Assembly: GCA_012861695.1 (NCBI GenBank)
Contig: JAAOOA010000127.1
Location: 19,242,255 to 19,306,254 of the forward strand
Reading direction: 5' to 3'
From: Trematomus loennbergii
Lineage: Eukaryota > Chordata > Actinopteri > Perciformes > Nototheniidae
DNA length: 64,000 nt
The notes beneath the pieces are model-generated. The model was not told where the DNA came from. It saw only the letters and a program-made list of their open reading frames with translations, and did no database searches. Shown here piece after piece: positions 32,807-45,400 of the stretch (positions within the stretch are counted from its first letter, which is position 1; each line of letters starts with the position of its first letter). A program made the translations under genes and the position numbers.

Positions 32807-34652
32807 ATTCTTCTTTAGATTATTGCAGTCAGATTAAACGCTGCATCCTTCTTTGCGCTCCCTCACTTGTGTGAATCAGAGCAGAAACAGATCAACTTGA
32901 ATACCACTCATTTTTCCACCTTGGAAAATAGTAGCAAAAGCCAGATGGCTGTGATGCAGAGCAGAGATACTTTTTACAAACTCTTTATGATCCACATGCC
33001 GAACTCTGAGCTACAATGACTTGAAGTTCACAGAGGCAATTTACCCTTTATACCCAAGAAAAAACAAGTCATTCATTAATAAATGCTTTTTCCCAGAATA
33101 TATATGTTGAACAATGCAAACAAAAGTAATAACCAAAAACAATCCTTCACAGTTTCAGTTAAGGGTACTTCTCAGCATAGATAAATCTGCATTTATTAAA
33201 TATCAAAAATAATCAGAAAGTAAGGTAATACCACATAGACAAATGCCACCATAGAGTTGGTCTCATGTAAGGCAGATTGGTGAAGATTATGGTATGCACT
33301 TTATACTGTAACAAAGGCATTCACTTTATCATGTCTTGACTATGTAAACTACTGAAGTCCTTAGCGGTCCAACTTCATAGCTCATTCACTTCATTTGATT
33401 TACTTTGTAAAATTAAAGTGTATGTGAGCTGAGGTTCTGCCCAGCATTACTGACATCAGGAACTACTGTATTTCCAGTGTGTTGTAGTAGCGCATCTCCT
33501 CCACGTGGCAGCAGCAGCACCAGTTGACTGCTCTTTTCTGACAGATGGAAAAGTGTATTTACTTCCGGTGAAGAGTTCAGTTGCTCCTGGATGATAAAGT
33601 ACTCAAATAAAGGTAAATGCGACTGTTCACTAGTCTTTCTTAAAAATTATTTGGACTATTTTTGTTCTAATTTGCAGTGCTAGTTATAACTATACCTCCA
33701 TGATATCACGGTTAAATTGTGACTCGCCTGTGTAGCAAGCTAATCCTGACCGTAAACACAACACAGGGTTAGCTAGCGTTAGCTTCCTAATACCGTTACA
33801 CCCACACTGCGCATTACCGCAGACATGAACCTAAATAACCATCACTCATCACACTATTTAACAACAGTATAACCACGCTTTTGAGAAGATGCTTCTGTGG
33901 TTTGATATTATGAAGATATGCAATCATTTATTAAATACGTTTAGCAGAAACGACTGCTAATTAAACAGTTCTGCACTAAATCCTAACTCAGTGAAAGTTG
34001 TAATATTTGTATGTTAATCTGTATCAGAGTGTTTTTTTTTTAACTGTATGGCAATTTTGGAGTCTTCTGTTGTATAGTGTTTTACTGAACAATTTTTACT
34101 ATAACGCATTACTATTTAGCAACACCACAATAAACATTAAGACCATGAAGTTGAAGCAACACCAAAGCTACAGGGATAACCACTATTAGCCTACTCCAGA
34201 TATATTGTATTTTATCGAAAGAGCTTTCTGTGCAGAACATGTGTTTGACCTAATTTATAAATAGTGTCACCATTCAATAATTTGTCTACTAAAAACTATC
34301 AACAAATGTGGGTATAATGTAGGTAAATTGTGGTCAAAAGTATTTACAAAAGGGAAATCCTTGTTTATAAATCAATCTGATTTTATTATGTTAAGATAAT
34401 TTGTTATTAACAATATTAGTCAATAATAGTGTTATTGCCCAATGTATTGTTATGATATTCCCAAACATCGCCTACAATCAACACCTATAGAAAGATTTAA
34501 TCAACAACTTTAAACAATCACCTTTATAAAGATGAAGACGGGTTATTGGAGGGTTTTTGTATTTTTGCAAACCTTGACATGTTTTATAAACTGCCAACTG
34601 ACTGTAGATGGATGCTCTGCTGCTTGCTGACTTGTTTAGGTGAGCAGTAAAG
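32807..34652. other. fam180b-kbtbd4 divergent intergenic region
   Basis: No coding exon seen. A likely non-coding first exon of kbtbd4 ends at about 33,612 (ACTCAAATAAAG|GTAAATG), preceded by a GC-richer promoter-like stretch around 33,480-33,600. The acceptor just before the ATG is not obvious; TTGTTTAG at about 34,639 is the best candidate. The rest is AT-rich and unremarkable. Confidence 0.4.
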
Positions 34653-37600
34653 ATGGAGTCCAGCGAGGAGGGGGGCCTCAGTGTGGGCGGCTCTGTGGGC
34701 GAGGAGAACTACTTCCTTGGATACACCTTCACCGACCGCTCCCACTCCAGCCGGGTGGTGAAGAGCATCATGGACCTGTGTGTGGGGGACAGCCTGTTCG
34801 CTGACGTCACCATCAACGTGGACAGCAAAGAGTTTCAGCTGCACCGGCTCGTGCTGTCGGCACAGAGCAGTTTCTTCCGTTCCATGTTCACCTCCAACCT
34901 TAAAGAGTCCCACAACCGCTCCATTGAGCTGAAGGATGTCAGCGCCACTGTCTTTCAGCTGCTGGTCGACTACATCTACCACGGCACGATTAAACTGAGA
35001 GTGGAGGAGCTCCAGGACACCTATGAGATGTCAGACATGTACCAGCTGACTGCTCTGTTTGAGGAATGCTCCCGCTTCCTCTCACGGACAGTAGAGGTCA
35101 ACAACTGCCTGCAGGTGAGTCACTGTTTTAACACGTCTCTGCTACTTAGTCACATTTGTGTCAATTGTATCAGTTTAGTCATATGACCTTTTTGCCCAGG
35201 TGATGTGGCTTGCAGACAGACACAGTGACCAGGAGTTGTACACCGCAGCTAAGCATTGTGCCAAAATCCACCTGGCCCAGCTGCACCAGACTGAAGAATT
35301 CCTCAACCTGCCTCTCTGTTTGCTCTTGGACATCCTCAAAGGTATCACCGGTTTGCTGTCCTATCACTATGTGGCCTGAGGCCTGTACTACGAAGCTGGA
35401 TTTTCGCTTAGCCGGCTGACTTCAGGGAAAACTCGGCTTTCCGGTCCTACGACGCTGGTTCTCTTTTTAGCGGGCTAGATCTCCATGGTAACTTATGCTG
35501 AGCGGCTAACCTCCTCGGAGGAGGTTAGGTTGCAGGCTCAGAGATCAACTCAGTGAAAGCACCGCCTGCTGACCAATCAGAGCTCCGTGTGCGGAGTTTA
35601 AAGCGATCAAGTCATATTACAGGATAGAGGAAATACAGAAAAACTGCCGTTGCAGGAAAGACGGCCGGCAAAAATCAACTGACTGTGTGAACGTGAAAAT
35701 GAATAGAATATCCCCTCCCATCTTTAGAGCAATCTGACTATTATAATATTAGCGTTAAGAAAGCTTACTTAAATATCTGCCACGACATAAGTAACCGGAT
35801 CAGAGTAACATTAAGTACAGTCCGCGGCACTGTGAGTGCAGACGTCGATGTGTCCCATTATCATTCATATCATATCACATCATAATGTATCATATATTTC
35901 CTTATTTGAGTCAGCTTCTTGAGCCGTATCTGGCCGTGCAACACTCACAGTGTCACATAATGTATGCAGAAGTATTATTTTAAGCAACACATTAAGTTGA
36001 CGAAACACTCGAGTCAAATGTAATTAAAGTCAGATCCACTCGTGTCTTGGACGGGGCAGTGATTTCATAAACCTGTTAATGTACGCATTCAAACACTTTT
36101 TCTTTTACCAGCTGTATTCACCTTGCAGCTGCAGCTATGTGGCTTTTATCCTGGATAAAGTGTTTAAGTCATGGATGTTTAAAGTTTAACTTCTTCATAT
36201 TTGACTAATATTAAAGTTCACTTTTCATTCAGGAAGTATGACGCTGCGCTGTCAGTACGCTTGTCCATGTTTGAGATTGGTCGAATGCTCCAAATACCAC
36301 CCCTTTCATGTGAACGCGCACCTAACTAGATAGGACACGGCTGGCTTGAGCGATCCACTTGATAACCAGCGTCGTAGTACAGTTTAGCCAGAGCGCGTAT
36401 GTTTTGGATTGGGCCAACCGGCTAACTCCAACATATCCAGGTTAGGAAAATCCAGCTTTGTAGTACAGGCCTCTGGTGTCCCAAACTGTGTTATCACATT
36501 TACTCAAAGTCATGTGTTGTATTAGTTACATTACCGCTAGCATGAGCCCCAACGTTTCTTGTCTGCCACTTAACTATTGACGATCTGAAATTGACAAATA
36601 TAAAAAAACACCTCATGTATGTGACTCACTAAGCTTTGTTTTTTTTCAGATGGAGTCCTAGTTCCCAGAATCCAAAATTGGCCATTGATTCATGGATAAA
36701 CAACAACAAGGTGGAGAGAGAGGAGTTTTCATGCATCCTCCAAGAAAATCTCAAGGTAGCTCACTTTCAACTAGAGCTGACTTTTTATTTATTTTGTATT
36801 CCAATTCTTGTCTTTTTTTGTTGTTTATATTCAAATGTTGTTGTTTTTTACACATTATACAGTATACAAACATCGGCACACACTCAAGTCATCCCCTGGG
36901 ACACTGGCCAACACACCAAGAGTAAAAAATAACAATAATAGTAACAAATATATTATCAACAATTTAAATAACAAGTAAATAGAATAAAGTTTCTTCAGCG
37001 ACTCTGTAAAAAGTTATGTCGTCAGTTACAGGCAATTAGTTATAGTAAACATAATATACCGGTCCATTCAACAGTTAACCCAAGGGCAATGCATAGGGAG
37101 AGGCTGGCTATTGTGGCTCGAGAGAGATTGAAATCAATATGAGCAAATAAAGATCCTTATTCCTTTGGACCCTTTGCCCTGTGTCTGTAGCTTCATATCA
37201 ATGTACACAAGTGTTTCTCATTTATGTCTACTGTAACTATTTTGATCTGTAATGGCGGATGTCTTTCTCTTGTACATCCACAGGAAATCGGGGAGGATGT
37301 CCACATTTACCTGATTGGTAAGGAGGAGGCGCGGACTCACTCGCTGGCCGTGTCGCTTCACTGTGACGAGGACGATTCGATCAGCGTGAGCGGCCAGAAC
37401 AGTTTATGCCATCAGATCACTGCGGCCTGTAAACACGCAGGTGACCTGTATGTGGTGGGGGGGTCCATCCCTCGCCGCATGTGGAAGTGCAACATGCACA
37501 CCATGGACTGGGAGCGCTGCGCCCCGCTGCCCAGAGACCGCCTGCACCACACCATGGTCTCCGTCTCTACGGAGGACACTATCTACTCACTGGGGGGAAA

Positions 37601-38143
37601 GACGCTGCAGGACACACTCTCTAACGCCATCATCTTCTACACAGTGAAGGACAACATGTGGACAGAGAGCAGCCAGCTGGACACCGCGGTGTCCGGGGCC
37701 GCCGGTGTGAACCTGGGAGGAACCATCTACCTGCTCGGGGGGAGGAGAACGACATGGACTTTTTCACTAAGCCGTCTCGACTGATTCAGTGCTTTGACAC
37801 CGAAACGCGGAAGTGCCTCATCAAACCTTACATGCTGCCGTTCGCGGGCTGCATGCACGCTGCGGTGCACATGGACGTGATCTTCATCGTGGCAGAGGGA
37901 GACTCCCTGGTCTGCTACAACCCGCTGCTGGAGAGCTTCACCCGCCTGCGCTTCCCCGAGGTGTGGAGCTGCGTGCCTTCTCTGTGGAAGGTGGCCAGCT
38001 GTAACGGCTGCATATACGTATTCAGGGACAAATGTAAGAAAGGAGACGCAAACACGTTAAAGTTTAACCCGGCAACATCCGTCGTCTCAGTTATCAGAAG
38101 TTTAAAAATCTTCCTCACAAACTGGCAGTTTGTCTTGGCCTAA
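34653..38143 (+). CDS. kbtbd4: Kelch repeat and BTB domain-containing 4 (CUL3 adaptor), two frame breaks
   Basis: Substrate adaptor of a CUL3 RING ubiquitin ligase. Coding exons: 34,653-35,114; 35,200-35,341; 36,650-36,755; 37,284-38,143. Seen: ENYFLGYTFTDRSHSSRVVK N-terminus, a BTB fold (LFADVTINVDSKEFQLHRLV, then SFFRSMFTSNLKE), a BACK region, and kelch repeats with GDLYVVGG, TIYSLGG and TIYLLGG blade starts. It ends LTNWQFVLA. The SIPRRMWKCN loop, site of recurrent medulloblastoma insertions in the human protein, is unchanged. The frame slips at 36,656-36,659 (GTCCTAG where GTC CCT AGT is expected) and at about 37,736-37,744 (one G short in a G run before the GEEND motif). Restoring both gives 523 residues; the human protein has 518. 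Confidence 0.95.
35379..36472. mobile_element. 1.1-kb non-autonomous inverted-repeat element in kbtbd4 intron
   Basis: The ends are inverted repeats over about 26 bp with one mismatch: left AGGCCTGTACTACGAAGCTG; right, on the minus strand, AGGCCTGTACTACAAAGCTG. CTG flanks both sides directly, a possible 3-bp target duplication. Internal subterminal repeats (TAGCCGGCT-like and CTACGACGCTGGTT / AACCAGCGTCGTAG) extend the symmetry inward. No transposase frame. A 3-bp duplication would fit a Harbinger-type element, but CTG is not the usual TWA. Confidence 0.65.
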
Positions 38144-39936
38144 ACTCTCCTCTGGAAGTCATACTGCGGTCCACACATTCACCACAGACAATCAGGGACA
38201 ACTAACCATGACTTCACTCTTCAGACATCCGCTGTAACTGTATTTACTCAGCTGGTTTCTGTGCCACTCATTCCATCAGGACTTCACCACCAGACCAGTC
38301 TAAAGGAACAGCGGTGTGTGTCACTCGCTTGTGTTGTTCCAGTGTGTCTCATTGTGAAGTCAAACAATGTGTAGTGATGCTGTGACGGTGAAATAATAGA
38401 CGTTGTGTCCTGTGCACTGCTCGTTTATTGACACGCATGAACAACTCCATTGTAAAAACGTGACTGAACGTAAAACATTCTTCAGTATATTGTGTGGTTA
38501 AACGTGTCATGATGTTGAAGGATACATATCCTCAGATGTCATATTTGAAGTCAAATGTGCATAAACCTGATAAGAGGATGTTTTCTAACTTTTACATTTT
38601 TCACAGTTTCTTGTCTTGCAATTGTATTTTTTGATGTTAAACTGTAACAGAAATGTCAAATATATGGCTGTAGTTGCAAGCTGTCATTGTTTCTTCTGAT
38701 ATTTATGGCCCTTAACCCTTTTTGCATTAACTATCTCTCACTATTAATACTTTGTTTATTACCAGGGATTTGGTATCTTTACTTCCTGCAGTTATACCGC
38801 TATGAATTTAGAAAGGGTGGGATTTGTTGCTGTGCTTTGGTGCTTTGCCTCAACAAACACGTAATACAGTATTTATCTTTGGATTGGCAATGCATCTTGT
38901 GAATGGTGAGGTGTTAAAGGTGCCTGTTTTGTCCTTGGGGGAGGAAAAGAGGAGTAGAAGGAGAGAAAGCCACTACAGAAAGGCCACAACTCTCCCATTG
39001 ATGTGTTGCAGGAGGCTGTGCAGCTGAAACCCAAGCCCAGTTACATGTCAGACTTTGTGAACTATTCTAAGCATCAGTTGCTGACGCCAAGATGAGGGGT
39101 GGGGGTTTCTGGGGGGGGGGGGACATAAGCGCCTCCATAAGAACTCCCAATAGGAACTGACTGCCACTACACGCACCATCTGACATGCAGTCCCTTAATA
39201 TTGGGCAATAACGCTGTTTATAGCCCCTGTATCACAGCCATAGTCCCACGGTTCAGTGTGGATGTGTTTCTGATGCTCCGCAGGGTTGTGATGAAACATT
39301 CTGAAGTCCAGTGCAGAGGGAGGTTTAGTGCGAAGGTAGATCGCTAGGAGCTGAAGTGACCTTGGGACCGCTTGCTGAGGGCAGGACAGAATTCCTGAAG
39401 GGACACATGGTCTGGAGTGACAAGACCATCTGCTCCAGCGCCAGCAGCAGCAGCAGGAAGGTGGAGGGGGTCGGACACGGGGGTGCTGAGAATTCCTTTT
39501 GCTGGGGTGTGGAGGGAGCAGATATTCTGGGATATCACTGCTAGCACTCCGCCGGGGAAACGTGTTTCTTTGGCATTTTTCAAGTGGAAATCTGAGGGAG
39601 ATTTTTGAACACTTGATGGTGAGAGGGGATCGTTGCAGGGTTAAATGGGGAAGGTATTTTTCTGGTCCTCTTGCTCTCCACGAAGCGACCGGCGATAATG
39701 GTCTTGGTGTGTTGCTGTTTTACTTCGGTGGATCCAGTTTCCTCTCCATCTCGGCACAGCCGGAGCTGAGAGAGCGGGATCTGGTAGGCCTGCTGGCAGC
39801 GACCTCTCCGAGGATCATCTTCAAGGGGTCTTCTTTGGAGTCGTTCTTCGCATGGCAAGGATCTACTTTCTTGCTGCCTCACTGAAATTGCATGGCCTAA
39901 ACGAATCAATATTTGTATGAGGCGCCTAGACCAGAG
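38144..39936. other. kbtbd4 3' UTR, rapsn promoter and 5' leader
   Basis: No separate gene seen. The first part is presumably the kbtbd4 3' UTR. A G run lies at about 39,109-39,121. From about 39,300 to the rapsn ATG the sequence is GC-richer and keeps several frames open by chance, consistent with a rapsn 5' leader. A CAGCTG E-box at about 39,019-39,024 is notable because mammalian RAPSN is driven through E-boxes by myogenic factors; its function here is inferred. Confidence 0.4.
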
Positions 39937-42450
39937 ATGGGCCAGGACCAAACCAAGCTGCAGATAGAGAAGGGCCTGAGGTTGTATCAGTCCAATCAGA
40001 CGGACAAAGCCCTGAATGTCTGGACGAACGTGCTGTGGAAGACCTCAGATCCTGGGGGGAAGTTTCGGGTGTTGGGGTGCCTGATCACAGCCCACTCGGA
40101 AATGGGAAAATATAAAGATATGTTAAAGGTAAGCCTCCACAAGAACTTTATGCTACTTGTAAACAAAAACATTTTAACCAAATCTGTGTCCTCTCGATAT
40201 TTGTTTAGATAATTCATGTGAAGACATTTCTCACATTTTCACTTCTGTGTGAACATACTGGTGTTATGCAACGAGCAGTGTGTGTGGGTGTGGAGTGTGA
40301 GCCACTGAATACCCCATTAACTTTATTTGTGATCATGTCCAGTCGGGGTTTAACAGATCGTGCTGTAGTAGCATTTTTACATTTCTACTACGTCCAAGTG
40401 ACAATTGAAGGAGAAGGGGTCAAAGGTCGGCGCCTTGGTTCCATTTACAGTGATCTTGAGAAGCATGGGTTAATGTGTGGCTTCCACACGGTGCAGAGTA
40501 AATAAGTGCCCTGCAACCCGAGTATCAGTGTGGGGTGTCTTGTTGACACAACCATCTATACTCATGCAGCAGTCACTCTTAAATGAAGACTTTACAAAGT
40601 AGCGGCCTCATGTCTTTGAAGGAGGATATCATTTCTCTTTTTAGTCGGTATCTTTTTGAATGTAATCACCATGAACCTGCTTGTTCTCCATGGCCTCCCT
40701 CTCTCTCTTTGCAGTACGCTCTCACTCAGATCGACACCGCCAGGGAAATGGAGGACCCAGACTACCTGACAGAGGGCTACCTGAACTTGGCGCGCAGCAA
40801 CGAGAAGCTGTGCGACTTCCAGAAAACGGTGTCCTACTGTAAGACCTGCTTGAACATGCAGGGTACCACTGTCAGCCTGCAGCTCAACGGCCAGGTTTGT
40901 CTCAGCATGGGCAACGCCTACCTCGGCCTCAGTGTCTTCCAGAAAGCTCTGGAGAGCTACGAGAAGGCCCTGCGCTACGCTCACAACAACGACGACAAGA
41001 TGCTGGAGTGCAGAGTCTGCTGCAGTCTGGGAAACATCTATGTCCATTTAAAGGTAACATTTTGTAATATTATTGAGATTTGAATGTTCTGAACAGTTGT
41101 TGACAAAGAACTGAGGTCCTTCGTTTAAGTAAAGTAGAACAACTATTGTCTAAAAATACTCTTTACAAGTTCAAGTCCTGTATTCAAATATTTACGTGAG
41201 TCAAAGTACAGAAGTATCATTAGCAAAATGTACTTTAGCATCAAAGTAAAAGGACCCTGTATGCAAAAGGCTCCTTTTAAATTATTATATTATTGTAGAA
41301 TATTAAAAAGTTCTGTTTTTAACTAAAGAAAACAAATAAGAGCATTTCAATGTTGTAGGTTTGCAATATAAAGTCAAGTTCGGGTACTTGATAGTAGGCC
41401 TATATTACTGCATCACATTATATAAGTAAATGTGTTTTTGTAAACTAAATGTCAAATACATTCAGTAAATTAAAAAGTACAATGTAGTACCTGAAGCTGT
41501 ATTTAAGTACTGTACTTCAGTAACTGTAGTAAGTTAAATTACAGCACACTTTATGATGTGCTGCATTAGAAATACTACTTTATCCTATTCTTTGCTTAGT
41601 ATTTCCCGTTGACTATATGTCTTCAAAAGTACTTGTATGAAAGTCAAGGTGTAATACTTTTCTGTAAAATAATATTCTAATCTTTCTGAGGTTTTGTATT
41701 TAGGTAAACATTAATTGGATTGCACGAGTGACTTGATTACGCAACCAATACTGATATTGCCAACGTATTTGTGAAGTATGAACACACCGCAGAGCATCCA
41801 AGCAAACATCATTAATGGTTCGCTCATGTGGTACGAGGCATTGTGAAACATGGCGGAGTGAGGGGGCTTATGTAGTACCCTTGACATCAGAGATTTGTAG
41901 GAGTAATCCCTCGGCTTCCTAGGGAGGATTGGTTTCAATGGGATTGTTATGAAGAGGCGTTTGAGGAATGCACATATATGTCACGTTATTTCATAATACT
42001 GGAGACACAGAAATACTCATTCTCTAAATGATTCTTTGTTTGATTAATGTCAGAGATGGAATTTTCATTAAGCTTTAGAAACCAAAATGTCTTTAGGATC
42101 TGAATAAGATGTTTGATGAAGCCATTTGCAGTGGTGGAAACTAACTAAGTACATTTACTCAAGTACTACACATGTTAGTAACTTGTACTAGCTGAGTATT
42201 TTCATTTCTTTGTACTTATTTTTATCATGAATGCCACTTTTGCACTTTGTACTTCACTACATTTATTTGACAGCTTCAGTTGCTTTACTCATTCTGAATA
42301 GATGATACAAAATATAAATCAACTAATGAATAAACATTGACATGAAATTAGATATTAAGATATCCAACAACTGTGTACAAAGGTATTTAAATGACTTTTT
42401 TGAATTATAAGGTGTCCTTGTGTGCTTTGAAAGGTGTTTCTAAATAGTAT

Positions 42451-42491
<41 letters not shown>

Positions 42492-45400
42492 AATAATAAT
42501 AATTAGCTCCACATTTACCAGCTGGGTTATACATACATGCATTCATTATCATAATCCAGTCATTTAATATAAATAGATCTGAAATGTGCCTTTATGCAAA
42601 ATGACTACTCTAGGGTACTTTAAGTACATTTAGTACATTTGTATGCCAAAACCTTTACTTTTAAGATTTTAAAGCAGGACTTTTTCATGTGACAGTCTTT
42701 TACAATTGAGTATTTCTGCTGTTACTGATGCTTGGACACAAGGGTGTAACTTTGGTTTGAGAAGTGGGGGGGACACAAAACAGGGGGTCCTCCGCAATGA
42801 AACATTTTTCTCAATTTAATTCAATTTCCTGCCTTTCTACGAATATATTAGGGACTATGGTGGTAAAAAATGTGTAGTATATATAATGAGGAGAAGATTT
42901 TTGTCTTTAAATTGAAGTTAAATGCATCAATCTGGTGCACTTTGAGAGCAAAATTAAGAGATTTATGGATACAGCTCTCAACACTCATATGAAACAGAAC
43001 TGTATACATTTCAATACTCCAAAAACCATTAGAATATGCTCACAACCAATAACACATAATTGATATACTCCTCTCTCCTATCTTAAACTTACCTAGTCTG
43101 CATTCTTTCTTTTTATGTATGCATATTTTACTAATCACTCCCCTTTTAAACTGTGTCTTTTAATTTTTTACTGACATTGGAATGATTTCTTAACTTATTT
43201 TGAACAACTATATTAAATAGATGGAAATATTTGTTTACATAGATGACCAAACCGTTTGAGACCCACTGAGATAACTTAGACTAAAGTTTACAATCTAATC
43301 ACTCAGCGAGTCCTTTACATCGGCTAAACTGACGTTATCTCAGCCTCTCAGTCTTAATAAACACATTTGAAAAGTGGGGGGGACACAAACGGGATTTTGA
43401 AAAGTGGGGGGGACATGTCCCCCCTGTCCCCAGTGGAAACTACGCCCATGCTTGGACATAAGAGGCCTTACTCATCAGTATCCTCCGCCCACAGGACTAC
43501 GAGAAGGCGCTGTTCTTCCCCTGCAAAGCCGCTGAGCTCGTCAACGACTACGGCAAGGGTTGGAGCCTCAAGTATCGAGCCATGAGCCAGTACCACATGT
43601 CTGTGGCCTACAGGAAACTGGAGCGCCTGCCGGACGCCATGGAGTGCTGTGAGGTATTGTTTTACTGTCCCAACACACAAGACGGGTCCTCAGAGACGGG
43701 ACTCAACCCTTCAAAGACAAACCTACATAACTTGAGGAGAATGTCACAGTTTTGGTTTCCTCACAAAGTCCCCTGATGTCTGGTTGTTTGGATGTCGGAG
43801 CAGCAGATACAGTAGAGGTTGCTGACAGGTGCGAGCGCCAGTTGTTCTGTTGTACCAGAAATATGCTCACAGAGGCGCTGGTTTGAAGTGTTAATGAAGA
43901 GGGTGGCTTTAGTTTTCACTCTGTTCTAATTATGTACCGAGGGTGAAAAATAACTTGATGTCATTGCCTTGGAGCGCACAAGTAAAGTAACAAGACAGCG
44001 GGGTGCTTTTCAGATTTATTACATTTGCAAAACACTTTTAGACAAACAATTTACACATGTTGTCATATTTAGAATACCAGAGTACAAGAGGAGTCCTAAC
44101 GGGGAAATAACAACAGCTCACGTTCCTGTTTCAGTCTGATTTATTTAAAAATACACTCAACCGATAAATGACATAACTGCATGCTAATTCTAAAAGTAAT
44201 TGAATAAAATGCAGCCGTCAATTTCTGGATTCCCACTACTTTTTATTTTAAACAACTCTGCTTTAATGCTCTCAGCCACACAATCTTTAATTATTTACTT
44301 TTCCAACTTGAGACATTTTCATCTATAGCGAGGCGTAATGTTAGGGTGCATATTTTAAACGAGCGTACTTTATTGTCTAATACAATCATTTAAATGTAAT
44401 TAGCTGCTGATATTAAACCAGAAAGTCCAATTTCCAAGTGATGCAAATTAATTTTCTGAATTTCAGATTTTTAAATTAAGTCATGGCATTGGTTTAACAG
44501 TTAAGGGGTCACAGACAAGTTCAATGCCTCTTCTAACCTTGTATGTCCTGCACTCCAACAGGAATCTATGAAGATTGCTCTGCAGCACGGTGACCGTCCT
44601 CTGCAGGCTCTGTGCTTACTAAACTTTGCAGACATACACCGCTGCAGGAGTGACGGTGATGTGAGTAGACCTGTTAGCTCTCCAATACGATTTTATCTTG
44701 TTTCATGTATCTTTGAAAGAGTTTGGACTTTTCTATTTATCTTCCTTTCATTGTGTTTTGCTCTGTCTTTCATATCTTAACGGTGGTAAATTCTCTTCAT
44801 CCCTTTAGAAAGCATTCCCTCGCTACGAGTCTGCAATGAGTATCATGACTGAGATTGGAAACCGTCTGGGCCAATCACAGGTCTACCTGGGAGTTGCAAA
44901 GTGTTGGCTTCTGCAGAAAGAGTTAGACAAGGTACCAATTATTTTATTATCTCCCTTCAAATATCACAGTCTAAGAGGCATAAGTGTTTCTCATATAAAA
45001 CCTGCTTCAATGTTTTTATTTCCCAGGCTCTTGAATCTTTGCAGCGAGCCCAGGAATTAGCTGATGGGATGGGAAACAAGGTAACTGATGTTTCTATAGG
45101 ACACAAGTAAAGTAAAGCTCCAATTATTACTTGATAAATCGGAAAAGTTGTTCGGCAGAAATAATTGGCATTTAGTTTAATATTACGTTTTTTTACGCTA
45201 ACATGGCAAACATTTACATTAAGATTTCTTGGTCATATATGATTGTAAACTGATACTACTAACTACTGGTTGTACCAAACATGACTTTGTCAGCTTTGAG
45301 GGAAGCAATATGATAGTATTTGGACAAAACGATTGCCTTTAGTAATCTTTAGTTCCAGACTAACACACACATTGACATTGACATGTGACATTGACAGTGT

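Noticed and set aside
39499..39885. 128-codon open frame upstream of rapsn
   Set aside because: No homology seen. The region is better explained as the rapsn leader and promoter.
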